A stretch of DNA of 62,907 nucleotides from Clostridia bacterium (GCA_017434855.1 JAFRUA010000019.1:1-62907); one strand, 5' to 3'; shown: positions 9,670 through 18,284, counted from the first letter of the stretch. Notes: a model not told the origin generated them from the sequence alone. Made by a program: numbers and translations.

Positions 9670-10833
9670 ATGAATTTGAAACGGGAAATGGGACTGAAAA
9701 AGGAACGGGACTCCGGCATCGAAGTGATGCGCATTCTGGCGGCGCTGTGCGTCATCGGCGTGCATTCGCAGTCGCACGGGGGCTTTATGGCGAGTGCCCG
9801 TGCCTACGGCGGCGCGGTCCATACCGAAGCGCTGCTGATCTATTTTTCGGTGCGCGTGGCGGTGAACGCCTTCGTCATCATCAGCGGCTACTTCATGGTG
9901 ACCGGCGCGTTCGATTTGAAAAAATCGTTCAAACGTGCCGGGAATATCTACACGCGGCTGCTGTTTTATTCGTTGGTGATCACGGCAGTGTTCCTGCTGC
10001 TGGGGTCCGATTTCTGGCTGGTGGACGGGAAGATCCTGCCGCCGAAGCGCGCGCTGCTTCTGGCCTTTTTCCCGCTGTCTTCCCAGGCGCTGTATTTTCT
10101 GACGGACTATCTGCTGCTGTGTCTGCTCGCGCCGTTCGCGAACCTTGCGGTCCAGAAGCTGACGAAACGGCAGTACTTGCTGCTGCTGGTCGTGCTGACG
10201 CTCTGGATGAGCGTCTGGCTGACGCTGGCGCAGGTCTGGCCGTTCTCGATCGTCTTCGACGATTTCGGGTACGGAGTCCTCTACGGCGGCAAGAATGTGT
10301 TCCATTTCGTTTATATCTATCTGCTCGGCGGCTACGTGCGCCTGCACGTCAAAAAGCGCCGCAGGCCGAACCCGGACTATCTTCTCCTCGCGGCGGCGAC
10401 CGTCTTTGGAAACTATCTGCTGCATGTCTATCTTCCGGCGAAGACGCACTACACCGACATCTCCGGCCACTACGCGAACCCGATCATCGTCGCCGAGGCC
10501 GTGCTGTTGCTGCTGTTTTTCAAGGACCTGCACTTCAAAAGCCGCGCGGTCAACCGGCTGGCGTCCACCACCCTGGGCGTCTATGCCATTCAGGAATTCC
10601 GCTATATGAAAACCTATCTCTGGAAGATCGTGGACTATCGCAGTCTTGTCGGGCCGAGCCTGGTCAGGAACCTTTTGGTGTTTGTCGGCGGTGTGATTGC
10701 GATCTATCTGGCGCTGTCGGCGATCGACCTGCTGCGCGAAGGATTGTTCCGCGGGGCGGGGTTTCTGTTCGGCAAACTGTTTGCAAAGAAAAAAATTCCG
10801 CCGCCGGGTGAAAAAAATCAGGAAACGCCTTGA
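9670..10833 (+). CDS. Acyltransferase 3 family membrane protein (second)
   Basis: A 387-residue polytopic protein. Family signatures near the N-terminus are GIEVMRILAALCVIGVHSQS, with the conserved His, and AVNAFVIISGYFMV. The C-terminal half has further membrane helices and a basic tail rich in Lys and Pro. It probably transfers an acyl group (acetyl or succinyl) to an extracytoplasmic sugar. It is only 30 bases after the previous acyltransferase and is likely co-transcribed. The AGGGGGG just before ATG 9670 supports the start. The two paralogues are only distantly similar, so they probably have different acceptors. Confidence 0.83.
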   Translation: MNLKREMGLKKERDSGIEVMRILAALCVIGVHSQSHGGFMASARAYGGAVHTEALLIYFSVRVAVNAFVIISGYFMVTGAFDLKKSFKRAGNIYTRLLFYSLVITAVFLLLGSDFWLVDGKILPPKRALLLAFFPLSSQALYFLTDYLLLCLLAPFANLAVQKLTKRQYLLLLVVLTLWMSVWLTLAQVWPFSIVFDDFGYGVLYGGKNVFHFVYIYLLGGYVRLHVKKRRRPNPDYLLLAAATVFGNYLLHVYLPAKTHYTDISGHYANPIIVAEAVLLLLFFKDLHFKSRAVNRLASTTLGVYAIQEFRYMKTYLWKIVDYRSLVGPSLVRNLLVFVGGVIAIYLALSAIDLLREGLFRGAGFLFGKLFAKKKIPPPGEKNQETP

Positions 10834-10858
10834 TTTTTCAAAAAAACTATGATACAAT
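10830..10858 (+). promoter_or_regulatory. Promoter of rpmE
   Basis: TTGATT (10830-10835), 17-bp spacer, TACAAT (10853-10858). The -35 overlaps the stop codon of the preceding acyltransferase gene. A leader of about 70 bases precedes rpmE. Confidence 0.65.
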
Positions 10859-10935
10859 ACCGTTTGCTGTGACGATGTGACGGGCTTGCCGTCGCATTTC
10901 CAAGAATACTTGTAAGAATGATGAGGTGAACCGAA

Positions 10936-11145
10936 ATGAAAGAGGGACTCCATCCGAAGTATGAACAGACGACAGTCAGATGCGCCTGCGGCGCCGTGAT
11001 CGAGACCGGCTCCACCAAAAAGGACATGCGCGTCGATATCTGCTCCAACTGCCATCCGTACTTCACGGGCAAACAAAAGCTGGTTGACACCGGCGGCCGC
11101 GTTGACAGATTCAATCGCCGTTTCAATCTGGCCAAGAAAAAGTAA
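10936..11145 (+). CDS. rpmE: 50S ribosomal protein L31, zinc-binding type
   Basis: A 69-residue L31 of the large ribosomal subunit. It starts [19 protein letters not shown] and contains [12 protein letters not shown], so it is the Cys-containing (C+) zinc form rather than the zinc-independent YtiA form. The C-terminus, [14 protein letters not shown], is typical. It is monocistronic, with its own promoter and a terminator at 11158-11187. Start fixed by the conserved N-terminus and GATGAGGTG upstream. Confidence 0.97.
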   Translation: MKEGLHPKYEQTTVRCACGAVIETGSTKKDMRVDICSNCHPYFTGKQKLVDTGGRVDRFNRRFNLAKKK

Positions 11146-11157
11146 ATGGAAAAATAC

Positions 11158-11187
11158 AGACGGGGCTGATTGCGCCGTCTTATTTTT
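11158..11187 (+). terminator. Terminator of rpmE
   Basis: AGACGG (11158-11163) pairs with CCGTCT (11175-11180); a T-rich tract (TATTTTTT) follows. Short stem but well placed, 12 bases after the stop. Confidence 0.65.
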
Positions 11188-11188
11188 T

Positions 11189-11212
11189 AGATGTTAGATG
11201 TTAGATGTTAGA
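11189..11212. repeat. Three tandem copies of a 7-bp unit (AGATGTT)
   Basis: AGATGTT occurs three times in a row plus AGA, between the rpmE terminator and the ribosome site of the next gene. The last copies lie just upstream of GGGAGGG, so copy number would change leader length but not the coding frame starting at 11229. Confidence 0.8.
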
Positions 11213-11228
11213 CGGGAGGGATCGGCGT

Positions 11229-11849
11229 ATGACGGAGTATCGAACGGTTGGGCGCGAGGCGGCGGATGAATTCACGGTCAAAAAGTCGCGCTTTATCGGG
11301 TACGCCAAACCTGTGACGACGTTGCAGGAGGCGACCGATTTCATTGCGCAGATCAAGTCGAAGCACTGGGACGCGACCCACAACGTCTATGCCTATTGCT
11401 TGCGCGAGGGCCAGCTCAGCCGCTACAGCGACGACGGCGAGCCCCAGGGTACGGCCGGCATGCCGGCACTGGACGTCCTGAAAAAAGAGGGCGTGACCGA
11501 CTGTGTGGTGGTCTGCACCCGGTATTTCGGCGGGATCATGCTGGGCGCGGGCGGTCTGGTGCGCGCCTATTCCCACACGGCAAAGATCGCGCTGGATGCG
11601 GCGGGCATCGTCACCATGTCGCTTTGCACGGTTGCCGAGGTGGTGTGCGACTATCCCTTTTACGGCAGACTGATGCCGCTGCTGGCGCAGCACGGCGCCG
11701 TGACAGAGGATACGGCGTTTGCCGATGTGGTGCGCGTGACGTTCCATATCCCGGCCGACCGGTATGACCGCCTTGCCGCGGATGTGACCGACCGCAGCAA
11801 CGGGCGTGTCGGCTGCACCGTTCTGGAGGAACGCTTCGGGCAAGTTTAA
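11229..11849 (+). CDS. YigZ/IMPACT family protein
   Basis: A 206-residue member of the YigZ family (UPF0029 domain plus a C-terminal ferredoxin-like domain). The N-terminal domain shows the signature FTVKKSRFIGYA, SDDGEPQGTAGMPAL and VVVCTRYFGGIMLGAGGLVRA. The family is near-universal; eukaryotic IMPACT regulates Gcn2, but the bacterial role is not settled. The ATG at 11229 is preferred over an in-frame ATG at 11205 because GGGAGGG lies between them and the conserved family start (TEYRTVG) matches. Single gene followed by a strong terminator. Confidence 0.93.
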   Translation: MTEYRTVGREAADEFTVKKSRFIGYAKPVTTLQEATDFIAQIKSKHWDATHNVYAYCLREGQLSRYSDDGEPQGTAGMPALDVLKKEGVTDCVVVCTRYFGGIMLGAGGLVRAYSHTAKIALDAAGIVTMSLCTVAEVVCDYPFYGRLMPLLAQHGAVTEDTAFADVVRVTFHIPADRYDRLAADVTDRSNGRVGCTVLEERFGQV

Positions 11850-11865
11850 TACAAAAATGAAACAG

Positions 11866-11901
11866 GTGCGGCTTTTCCGGCGGGGAGAGCCGCGCTTTTT
11901 T
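11866..11901 (+). terminator. Terminator of the YigZ gene
   Basis: An 8-bp stem (11866-11873 with 11888-11895, one G-T pair) is followed by six T residues. Confidence 0.8.
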
Positions 11902-11909
11902 GACAAAAT

Positions 11910-11938
11910 TTGCATTTTCAGAAAAGATGTGCTATAAT
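11910..11938 (+). promoter_or_regulatory. Promoter of the secreted peptidase-like gene
   Basis: TTGCAT (11910-11915), 17-bp spacer, TATAAT (11933-11938). The leader to the ATG at 12044 is about 100 bases. Confidence 0.65.
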
Positions 11939-12043
11939 AAAAAGCACGTGAAAAAAACACGGGAACTGAATACGATATTATCTTGTGAAAAAACCATTAA
12001 ACGCTGAAAAATCAGACCGCCGACAGAAAGGAGATTCGACTCA

Positions 12044-13942
12044 ATGAAACGGAAATGGAGCATACTGTTGTTGTGTATCGTGCTGCTCACTCTGACTGTG
12101 CAGCCTGCGTTTGCGGCAAATCATTCCGCCCCCGCGATCCTGTATCAGTTGATGGTAAAATTTCCCCATCTTGCCTATTGGAACCACGTCGGTTCCCCGT
12201 ATAACAACCCGGACGGTGTGACCGACCAGCCCTGCCCCACGCACTCCGGCTGCAGTTGGGTGCCCGGCGCGTGCACCTGCAACAGCTTTTGCAACGCCAT
12301 CCAGTGCATGGGCTTTGCCTATAAAGCGGCATACGACATCGTTGGCTCAGACCCGCGCGGCTGGGACAAAAGCACGGTGCTTGACGCTTCAAAGCTGCGC
12401 GTCGGCGATGTGATCCGCTATCGCGGCAACCGCCATTCGCTGTGCGTCACCGGCGTCAAGGGCAACGTCATTTCGTTTGTGGACGCCAACTGGCTGCCGA
12501 TGTGCCAGATCCGCTGGGCGGCGATGGACCTGGCGGATATGCCCAGCTTCACCTATGTGCTGCACAGCCCGGACAATAATCTGAAAAATACCAACATCGA
12601 TTTTTATCTGGACGCATTTGGCGACGGAACAACGCCGACCCTTCCCGCGGCGGACCCGACCAAAGAGGTCTGGGTCACAAACGGCAACCTGAACCTGCGC
12701 GCCGTCCCCGGCCTTTCGGGCGACAAGGTTTCGCTGGTTCCCCAGGGGACGCGCATCACCGTGACCGATAAAAAACTGAAAGACGATTATCTGTGGGGCA
12801 AAACAAGCTATGGAAACACCGCGGGGTGGATCGCGCTGGATTATTGCCTGTATCGCTCCGGAACGCCCTATGCGCCGACGTTTGTTGATTTCAGCCATGT
12901 GCATCCGCTGAATGAAAGCTTTCAGTTGAAATGGAAGGCGGTTGCCGGTGCGGACAGCTATACCCTTACGGTGCTGGATGAGGACGACAAGGTGGTCAAG
13001 ACCGTCAAGACCACCCAAACCAGCTGCAGCTGCAAGCTGACCAAAACCGGGACCTACAGCGCATCGGTTGCGTCGGCCAGTACCCACGCCACCACCTGGG
13101 TGCTGGATTCGACCCTGCATGAGTTTGCGGTCCGCAAGCGCAGTGACATCGACGTGCAGTCGCTGGCCTTGAAACCGGCGTCGCTGGAGCTTTGCACAAG
13201 CGAAACGGCAACGCTGACCCTTGGCGTAACGCCGTATTGCGCCAACCTGTCGCTGGCTGTCAAAAGCAGCAACCCGGCCATCGCCACGATCTCAAACAAT
13301 GTGGTCACGGCCAACGGGCTGGGGCTGGCCACCATCACCTATACGGACCGGAACACCGGCGTCAGCGCGGCCTGCAAGGTCAGCGTTGTGCCCACCGCGC
13401 CGCAGAATCTGCGCCAGAACCGCGCCGGGTCAACCGACCGTGCCGTGGCGCTGAAGTGGAGCAAGGTGGCCGGCGCCCAGGGCTATTTTGTCTATCGCCA
13501 AAAGGCAGACGGCGCGTTCGCCTATATCGCGACGACCAATAAAAACGCCTATCTTGACACCGGGCGCACCGCCGGGCAGCGCTATGTCTACAAGGTCAAG
13601 GCCTATATCATGAGCGGAACGACCAAACTGATCAGCACCCCCAGCGCGGCGGCGGCCGGCATTGCGCTGCCGGCAGCGGTGACCGACCTTTCGGCGTCCG
13701 CGTCAGGCAACAGGATCACCGTGAAATGGGGCAAAAGCGCGACCGCAGACTTTTATATCGTTTTTCGCCACACGGCCGGCACAAACGGCTTTCAGCGCGT
13801 GACCACCGTGACCGGGACCAAATACAGCGAAACGCTGCAAAGCGGCACACGGGCGGCGTATAAGATCCGTGCCGTCAAAACGGTGGGCGGCGTCAATTAT
13901 ATCTCGCCCTATTCTAACAGCGTGGTTGTCACCGCCGGCTGA
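12044..13942 (+). CDS. Secreted CHAP/NlpC-like peptidase with SH3, Ig-like and FN3 domains
   Basis: A 632-residue exported protein. The signal peptide is residues 1-24 (ends QPAFA). Residues about 30-180 form a papain-like amidase domain with candidate catalytic Cys in CNSFCNAIQCMGFA, His in GNRHSLCVTGV and Asp/Asn in SFVDANW. Residues about 205-270 are a bacterial SH3 domain (NLNLRAVPG to GNTAGWIALDY). An FN3-like module, a BIG2 Ig-like domain (SSNPAIATIS) and two FN3 modules follow. The architecture suggests a wall-associated peptidoglycan hydrolase or amidase. No sortase motif is visible. Start supported by AAAGGAGA and the signal peptide. Confidence 0.8.
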   Translation: MKRKWSILLLCIVLLTLTVQPAFAANHSAPAILYQLMVKFPHLAYWNHVGSPYNNPDGVTDQPCPTHSGCSWVPGACTCNSFCNAIQCMGFAYKAAYDIVGSDPRGWDKSTVLDASKLRVGDVIRYRGNRHSLCVTGVKGNVISFVDANWLPMCQIRWAAMDLADMPSFTYVLHSPDNNLKNTNIDFYLDAFGDGTTPTLPAADPTKEVWVTNGNLNLRAVPGLSGDKVSLVPQGTRITVTDKKLKDDYLWGKTSYGNTAGWIALDYCLYRSGTPYAPTFVDFSHVHPLNESFQLKWKAVAGADSYTLTVLDEDDKVVKTVKTTQTSCSCKLTKTGTYSASVASASTHATTWVLDSTLHEFAVRKRSDIDVQSLALKPASLELCTSETATLTLGVTPYCANLSLAVKSSNPAIATISNNVVTANGLGLATITYTDRNTGVSAACKVSVVPTAPQNLRQNRAGSTDRAVALKWSKVAGAQGYFVYRQKADGAFAYIATTNKNAYLDTGRTAGQRYVYKVKAYIMSGTTKLISTPSAAAAGIALPAAVTDLSASASGNRITVKWGKSATADFYIVFRHTAGTNGFQRVTTVTGTKYSETLQSGTRAAYKIRAVKTVGGVNYISPYSNSVVVTAG

Positions 13943-13972
13943 TTCCCGCCGGCATGAGAGGAGGTCATGGCC

Positions 13973-15856
13973 ATGGCAGACAATCCAAAGCTGAAGCAGC
14001 TGCGTGAAAAGGCCATGCGTCTGCCGCTGACGAGCGGCGTCTATCTCATGAAAAACAAAAGCGGCAAGATCATCTATATCGGAAAAGCCAAGGCACTGAA
14101 AAACCGTGTCAGCCAGTATTTCGGGTCGCAGAACACCCACCCGCCGAAGGTGCGGCGGATGGTGGAAAACGTGGATGATTTTGACTATATCCTCACCGAC
14201 AGCGAATTTGAAGCGCTGGTGCTGGAATGCAGTCTGATCAAACAAAACATGCCGAAATACAACATTCTGCTGAAGGATGACAAGGGCTACAGCTATATCA
14301 AAATCACGCCGAACCCGTGGGGAAATCTGTATGCCTGCTTTCGTCAGGACGACCCGACCGCCAGCTATCTCGGTCCTTACACCGGGAATTATTCCGTGAC
14401 ACAGGCGGTTGCGCAGGCCAAGGAGATCTTTAAATTGCCGACCTGCGGCAAGGTGTTTCCGCGGGACATCAAAAATGCGCGCCCGTGCCTGAATTACTTT
14501 TTGTCGCGCTGCAGCGCCCCCTGCGCCGGCAAGATCAGTCAGGCGGCATATGAAGAAAGCCTGGCGGCGGCCGTGCGCTTTATCAAAGGCGACAGCCGCG
14601 CCGAGGTGAAGGCCATGGAGGAAGAGATGACTGCGGCGGCCGAGGCGCTGGATTTTGAGCGCGCCGCGCGGCTGCGTGATCGCATCCGTGCCGTTGCACG
14701 CATTTCAAACCGGCAAAAGGTGGTCACGTCGCAAAACAAACAGCAGGATGTGTTTGCCTTCAGCCGCCAAAACGATAAGGCCTGCCTTGCGGTGCTGAAC
14801 TTTCAGAACGGTCTGTTGTGTGGGACCGAAACCTTCATTTTTGACCCGACCGGCGATCTGCCGCAGCTGCGGCAGGACCTGCTGCTGTCATACTATGCCA
14901 TGCGGCGCGAGATTCCGCCGAAGATTTTGCTGGACGGCGACGCGGCAGACAGTGCGCTGCTGACCCGGTTCTTTGAAGAAAAGCGCGGCAAAAAGGTGGA
15001 GCTGGTCGTGCCGCAAAAAGGGGAGGGGTACCGCCTGGTGCAGATGTGCCGCAGCAACGCATCGCAAAAGCTGGGCGATTACTTCGGCCGGACCGGGCCC
15101 CAGACGGCGGTCCTTGACGAACTGGCCAGACTGCTGCAATTGCCGAAGATTCCCGTCTATATCGAGGCGTATGATATTTCGCATACGGCCGGCGCCGACA
15201 ATGTGGCCGGTATGGTCGTGTTTCAAAACGCGCGCCCGCTCAAGCGCGCCTATCGCAAATTCGCAATCCAATCCTTTGAAGGGCAGGACGACTACGGTTC
15301 CATGCGCGAGGTGCTCAGCCGCCGGCTCAACCGTTATGTGGAAGAGGCCGGCAGCGGCGAGGGCTTCGGCAGGCTGCCGGACCTGATCCTGCTGGACGGC
15401 GGGCAGGGCCAGGTGAACGCAGTCAAGCCGGTGATCGACGCCTTAGGGCTGGACATTCCGGTGTTCGGTATGGTCAAGGACAGCAAACACCGCACCCGCG
15501 CCATCGCGTCCGGCGGGCAGGAGATCGAGATCAGGGACGGGCGCAGCGTGTTTACGCTGGTCTCCACCATTCAGGAGGAGGTTCACCGCTTTTCCATCAC
15601 TTATCACAAAAGCAGGCACGCCAAAGCGGCGCTGACCACCCGGCTGACAGAGATCCCCGGCATCGGCGAAAAAAAGGCCGCTTCGTTGCTCAAAACCTTT
15701 AAAACATTGAAAAAAATTCGGGCCGCAACCGAAGCGGAGCTTTGCGCGGCGCCCGGCATCGGGCCGAAAGACGCCGCCGCCATTCACACATTTTTCCTGA
15801 CCCAGGCATCCCCGGCGCCCGACGGGCCGGACCACCAGACAACGGAGGAGCAATAA
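13973..15856 (+). CDS. uvrC: Excinuclease ABC subunit C
   Basis: UvrC, 627 residues, makes both incisions around lesions in nucleotide excision repair after loading by UvrA/UvrB. Visible parts are the N-terminal GIY-YIG nuclease (LPLTSGVYLMKNKSGKIIYI), the UvrB-interacting helix pair (about residues 200-235, with EALDFERAARLRDRI), the RNase H-like nuclease (YIEAYDISHT, LDGGQGQVNA), and two C-terminal HhH motifs (IPGIGEKKAASLL, APGIGPKDAAAIH). ATG 13973 is 8 bases after AGGAGGT; the ATG at 13967 is only 2 bases from it. The stop overlaps the next start by one base (TAATG). Confidence 0.96.
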   Translation: MADNPKLKQLREKAMRLPLTSGVYLMKNKSGKIIYIGKAKALKNRVSQYFGSQNTHPPKVRRMVENVDDFDYILTDSEFEALVLECSLIKQNMPKYNILLKDDKGYSYIKITPNPWGNLYACFRQDDPTASYLGPYTGNYSVTQAVAQAKEIFKLPTCGKVFPRDIKNARPCLNYFLSRCSAPCAGKISQAAYEESLAAAVRFIKGDSRAEVKAMEEEMTAAAEALDFERAARLRDRIRAVARISNRQKVVTSQNKQQDVFAFSRQNDKACLAVLNFQNGLLCGTETFIFDPTGDLPQLRQDLLLSYYAMRREIPPKILLDGDAADSALLTRFFEEKRGKKVELVVPQKGEGYRLVQMCRSNASQKLGDYFGRTGPQTAVLDELARLLQLPKIPVYIEAYDISHTAGADNVAGMVVFQNARPLKRAYRKFAIQSFEGQDDYGSMREVLSRRLNRYVEEAGSGEGFGRLPDLILLDGGQGQVNAVKPVIDALGLDIPVFGMVKDSKHRTRAIASGGQEIEIRDGRSVFTLVSTIQEEVHRFSITYHKSRHAKAALTTRLTEIPGIGEKKAASLLKTFKTLKKIRAATEAELCAAPGIGPKDAAAIHTFFLTQASPAPDGPDHQTTEEQ

Positions 15857-16332
15857 TGAAACTGAATTTAAGAGATTGTCGCCGAAACAAAAACATGACC
15901 CAGCAGCAGGTGTCTGATCTGTTGGGCGTGGACCGGACCACCTATACGCTTTATGAAAACGGAAAGGTGCAGCCCACGGTCGAAAAGATGAAACAGATCG
16001 CCAAAATTTTTGATATTTCCTTATCGGATCTGTTGGACCCGCTGGAAGACGACCCCACTGTGCTTCCGTATATTCCGCCCGTTCAGATGCTTGCCAGTCC
16101 GTCCCGGGATCAGGCGGATTCTCTTTTGGATGACAGTACGTTCCTGTTCCGGTTCCGGCTTTTGACCGATGCGGCCAAGCGGGAAGTCCTTGCTTATATG
16201 GAGACAAAGCCGCTGCGTGAAGATGCGCTTGCGTGTCAACCGGTCCCGGAAGCGCAAGGGTCGGAGCGCCTGCCGGCAAAGGACGCGCCGGACGGCAGCG
16301 GGGCAGAAGAGCAGGACGCGGATTTGTTTTGA
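15856..16332 (+). CDS. XRE-family transcriptional regulator
   Basis: A 158-residue protein with an N-terminal Cro/C1-type helix-turn-helix (residues about 1-60: LRDCRRNKNMTQQQVSDLLG, then TYTLYENGKVQPTVEKMKQI). The C-terminal half is acidic and of unknown function. It overlaps the uvrC stop by one base, so it is translated from the uvrC message, perhaps incidentally. Targets are unknown. Confidence 0.85.
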   Translation: MKLNLRDCRRNKNMTQQQVSDLLGVDRTTYTLYENGKVQPTVEKMKQIAKIFDISLSDLLDPLEDDPTVLPYIPPVQMLASPSRDQADSLLDDSTFLFRFRLLTDAAKREVLAYMETKPLREDALACQPVPEAQGSERLPAKDAPDGSGAEEQDADLF

Positions 16333-16339
16333 AAATCGG

Positions 16340-16368
16340 TTGACAAAACAATAATAAAGGATTATAAT
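16340..16368 (+). promoter_or_regulatory. Strong promoter of small exported protein gene
   Basis: Consensus TTGACA (16340-16345), 17-bp spacer, TATAAT (16363-16368), only 8 bases after the preceding stop codon. High expression is expected. Confidence 0.85.
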
Positions 16369-16400
16369 AAAGCTACCAAATATTTAAGGAGGTCATTCGT

Positions 16401-16754
16401 ATGAAAAAACTGATTGCTCTGCTTCTTGCGCTTTTGATGGCGTTTTCTGTTGTGACGGTTGCGCTTGCCGCGGATGAAGAAACCCCGGCCGATCCCGCAA
16501 CAACGTCGGAAGAACCCGCAGCGGAAGAAGAAAACGCAGAAGACGAAGGCGGCTTCGACATCATGAACATCCAGCTTTGGCAGGCAAAGTTCGGCCTCAA
16601 GGTCGGCAAGATCCTGCTCAAGCTCGTCAAGGCTGTTGTGAAGGTTCTGGTTGCGCTTCGTATCATCGATGAGAAAGAGATTGCGCAGACGATCATCAAT
16701 CTCTTCGGTCTGGAAGGTGCTGAAACAGCTCCGGCAGAACCCGCAGTGGAATAA
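16401..16754 (+). CDS. Small exported protein with amphipathic helical tail
   Basis: 117 residues of unknown function. A signal peptide (residues 1-24, ends VALAA) is followed by a Pro/Glu/Ala linker. The C-terminal half is hydrophobic and basic helix (KFGLKVGKILLKLVKAVVKV), then a helix with NLFGLEGAE. The helix resembles membrane-active or membrane-binding peptides and the C-terminal tails of other exported proteins in this window. Its consensus promoter and AAGGAGG site suggest an abundant product. It could be a cell-surface helper or a bacteriocin-like peptide; the sequence does not decide. Terminator at 16780-16802. Confidence 0.7.
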   Translation: MKKLIALLLALLMAFSVVTVALAADEETPADPATTSEEPAAEEENAEDEGGFDIMNIQLWQAKFGLKVGKILLKLVKAVVKVLVALRIIDEKEIAQTIINLFGLEGAETAPAEPAVE

Positions 16755-16779
16755 GAAATCTCAGGACATGCACCGGGCG

Positions 16780-16802
16780 GGCAACCGTCCGGTTGTCTTT
16801 TT
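16780..16802 (+). terminator. Terminator after the small exported protein gene
   Basis: GGCAACC pairs with GGTTGTC (one G-T pair) around a GTCC loop, followed by five T residues. Confidence 0.65.
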
Positions 16803-16871
16803 CGCCAAATTATTTAAAAGATTTTTGGTTGCTTTGCCCCGTTGGTTTTATCTTCGATTTTTGAAACGCCC

Positions 16872-16900
16872 TTGACAATTGAAAAAATATAATTTATAAT
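16872..16900 (+). promoter_or_regulatory. Strong promoter of the Cys-rich exported protein gene
   Basis: Consensus TTGACA (16872-16877), 17-bp spacer, TATAAT (16895-16900). Confidence 0.85.
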
Positions 16901-16940
16901 AAAGATACAAAAATAGCAACTTAAAGGAGGCTGTTTCTTC

Positions 16941-17408
16941 ATGAAAAAAATTCTTGCTATTGCAGTCGCACTGATCCTTCTGTCAACCTCTTTGGTATTT
17001 GTTTTCTCTGCGCTTGGTGCGGACGGCGATCCGGAAAAACCGACCATCTGCAACGCCTGCGGTCAAAAGCATGAGTATTCCGAAAAGAACGGAAAGTGCC
17101 ATTGCTGCCCGGAATGCGCCTACTTGGATTCAACCTATCTGCTGGACTGCGCCAAGGATACGAACGGGCATTTCAAGGGCAGCTATTGCTGCGACAAATG
17201 TACCGGCATCTGGCCGTGCCACTGTGACTGCGGCTGTGAGTTCTGCGGCGAAAGAAGCGAAGAGGCCACCACAACGCCGACCGCCATTGTTCCGGAACCG
17301 GCACAGCGCAACATCCTCAGCATTTTCCGCAATGTCATGAGCAAGATCACCGAAGTTTTTGACAAGCTGTTTGACGCGCTGTTCATCGTCTTCCAGATCA
17401 AGAAGTAA
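16941..17408 (+). CDS. Cysteine-rich exported protein with helical C-terminal tail
   Basis: 155 residues of unknown function. The signal peptide spans about residues 1-29. The central 75 residues carry 15 cysteines, several in CxxC pairs (CNACGQKHE, CHCCPEC, CCDKC, CDCGCEFCGE), compatible with zinc binding or dense disulfides outside the cell. A Thr/Pro linker leads to a C-terminal amphipathic helix (FRNVMSKITEVFDKLFDALF) that ends in two lysines. The CNACGQKH knuckle resembles CPLCGKTH near the end of the first gene in the window. Strong promoter, AAAGGAGG site and strong terminator make it a monocistronic, probably well-expressed gene. Confidence 0.72.
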   Translation: MKKILAIAVALILLSTSLVFVFSALGADGDPEKPTICNACGQKHEYSEKNGKCHCCPECAYLDSTYLLDCAKDTNGHFKGSYCCDKCTGIWPCHCDCGCEFCGERSEEATTTPTAIVPEPAQRNILSIFRNVMSKITEVFDKLFDALFIVFQIKK

Positions 17409-17429
17409 CAATCAAAATCAAAAAAACAG

Positions 17430-17472
17430 TCGAGGGAGACACTCCGCAAGGATGGTGTTTCCCTCGATTTTT
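17430..17472 (+). terminator. Strong intrinsic terminator
   Basis: A 13-bp stem (17430-17442 with 17455-17467, one G-T pair) followed by five T residues. Confidence 0.9.
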
Positions 17473-17492
17473 GCAATCGGTCGGAATGGCCG

Positions 17493-17521
17493 TTGAAAAG
17501 TCTGACGATATGTGGTATACT
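17493..17521 (+). promoter_or_regulatory. Possible basal promoter of the two-component operon
   Basis: TTGAAA (17493-17498), 17-bp spacer, TATACT (17516-17521). It would give constitutive low expression upstream of the regulated promoter at 17548-17579. Confidence 0.55.
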
Positions 17522-17547
17522 GATAAACAGTAACAATCTGTGCGTTC

Positions 17548-17579
17548 TTCAATCTTCTTTCAATGTTTGTCCATACAAT
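17548..17579 (+). promoter_or_regulatory. Response-regulator operator and -10 box (site A)
   Basis: Half-sites TTCAATC (17548-17554) and TTCAATG (17559-17565) start 11 bp apart, followed after 8 bp by TACAAT (17574-17579). No good -35 box is present. Spacing is identical to sites at 22196 and 23783, as expected for an OmpR/PhoB-type activator binding one face of DNA. Here it would autoregulate the operon. Confidence 0.7.
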
Positions 17580-17603
17580 CGCATCTGAACGGAGGAATGC
17601 TGC

Positions 17604-18284
17604 ATGAAAGTTTTGCTTGCGGAAGACGAAAAACGAATGAACCGGGCGCTGTGCGAGCTGCTGCGTCAGGAAGGCTACGACGTGGATGCGTTTGAAAACG
17701 GCGAAGATGCGCTGCTTGCGATCGAGAGCGGCATCTATGATCTGATCGTGCTTGACGTGATGATGCCCGGCATGAACGGCTATGCCGTGGCAAAGCATGT
17801 ACGCAAAGCAGGCATCCGCACGCCGATCCTGATGCTGACCGCCAAGGGCGAGCTGGACGACAAGGTGGAAGGGCTCGACAGCGGCGCGGACGATTACCTG
17901 ACCAAGCCCTTTATGACGCGCGAGCTGCTTGCCCGGCTGCGGGCGCTTTCACGGCGCGGCCTTCCCGCCGACGACAACGGCCTTTCCTTTGCCGACCTGA
18001 CGCTCGACACAAAGGGCGCCGTGCTGAAATGCACAAACGGCAAAAGCGTGCGGCTTGGCGAGAAGGAGCTGCATATTCTGGAATACCTGATTTCCAATCA
18101 GGGGCAGGTGCTCACGCGCGAGCAGATCGCCCTCAAAATCTGGGGTTATGAAAGCGACGCCGAGTATAACAATGTGGAAGTGTATATGTCCTTTGCCCGC
18201 AAAAAGCTGGCGTTTGTGGAATCAAAGTGCGAGATCAAGGCGCTGCGCGGCATCGGTTACGAATTGAGGTGCCGGGATGTTTAA
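17604..18284 (+). CDS. OmpR-family response regulator (first)
   Basis: 226 residues. An N-terminal receiver domain has the acidic pair ED (MKVLLAEDEKR), the phospho-acceptor Asp in LIVLDVMMPGMNG, Thr in ILMLTAKGE and Lys in DDYLTKPFM. The C-terminal winged helix (about residues 130-226) shows VRLGEKELHILEYLI and NVEVYMSFARKKL. It is the partner of the sensor kinase it overlaps by 8 bases (ATGTTTAA). It likely recognises the TTCAATC direct repeats found before this gene and before two downstream exported-protein genes, although the second regulator is an alternative. Confidence 0.95.
   Translation: MKVLLAEDEKRMNRALCELLRQEGYDVDAFENGEDALLAIESGIYDLIVLDVMMPGMNGYAVAKHVRKAGIRTPILMLTAKGELDDKVEGLDSGADDYLTKPFMTRELLARLRALSRRGLPADDNGLSFADLTLDTKGAVLKCTNGKSVRLGEKELHILEYLISNQGQVLTREQIALKIWGYESDAEYNNVEVYMSFARKKLAFVESKCEIKALRGIGYELRCRDV

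Noticed and set aside
11189-11212. AGATGTT tandem repeat as a phase-variation tract
   Set aside because: It lies upstream of the ribosome site and the coding start, so copy changes would not shift a frame; only three copies.
11900-11905. TTGACA as the -35 box of the secreted peptidase-like gene
   Set aside because: It is 27 bp from TATAAT; TTGCAT at 11910 has the correct 17-bp spacing.
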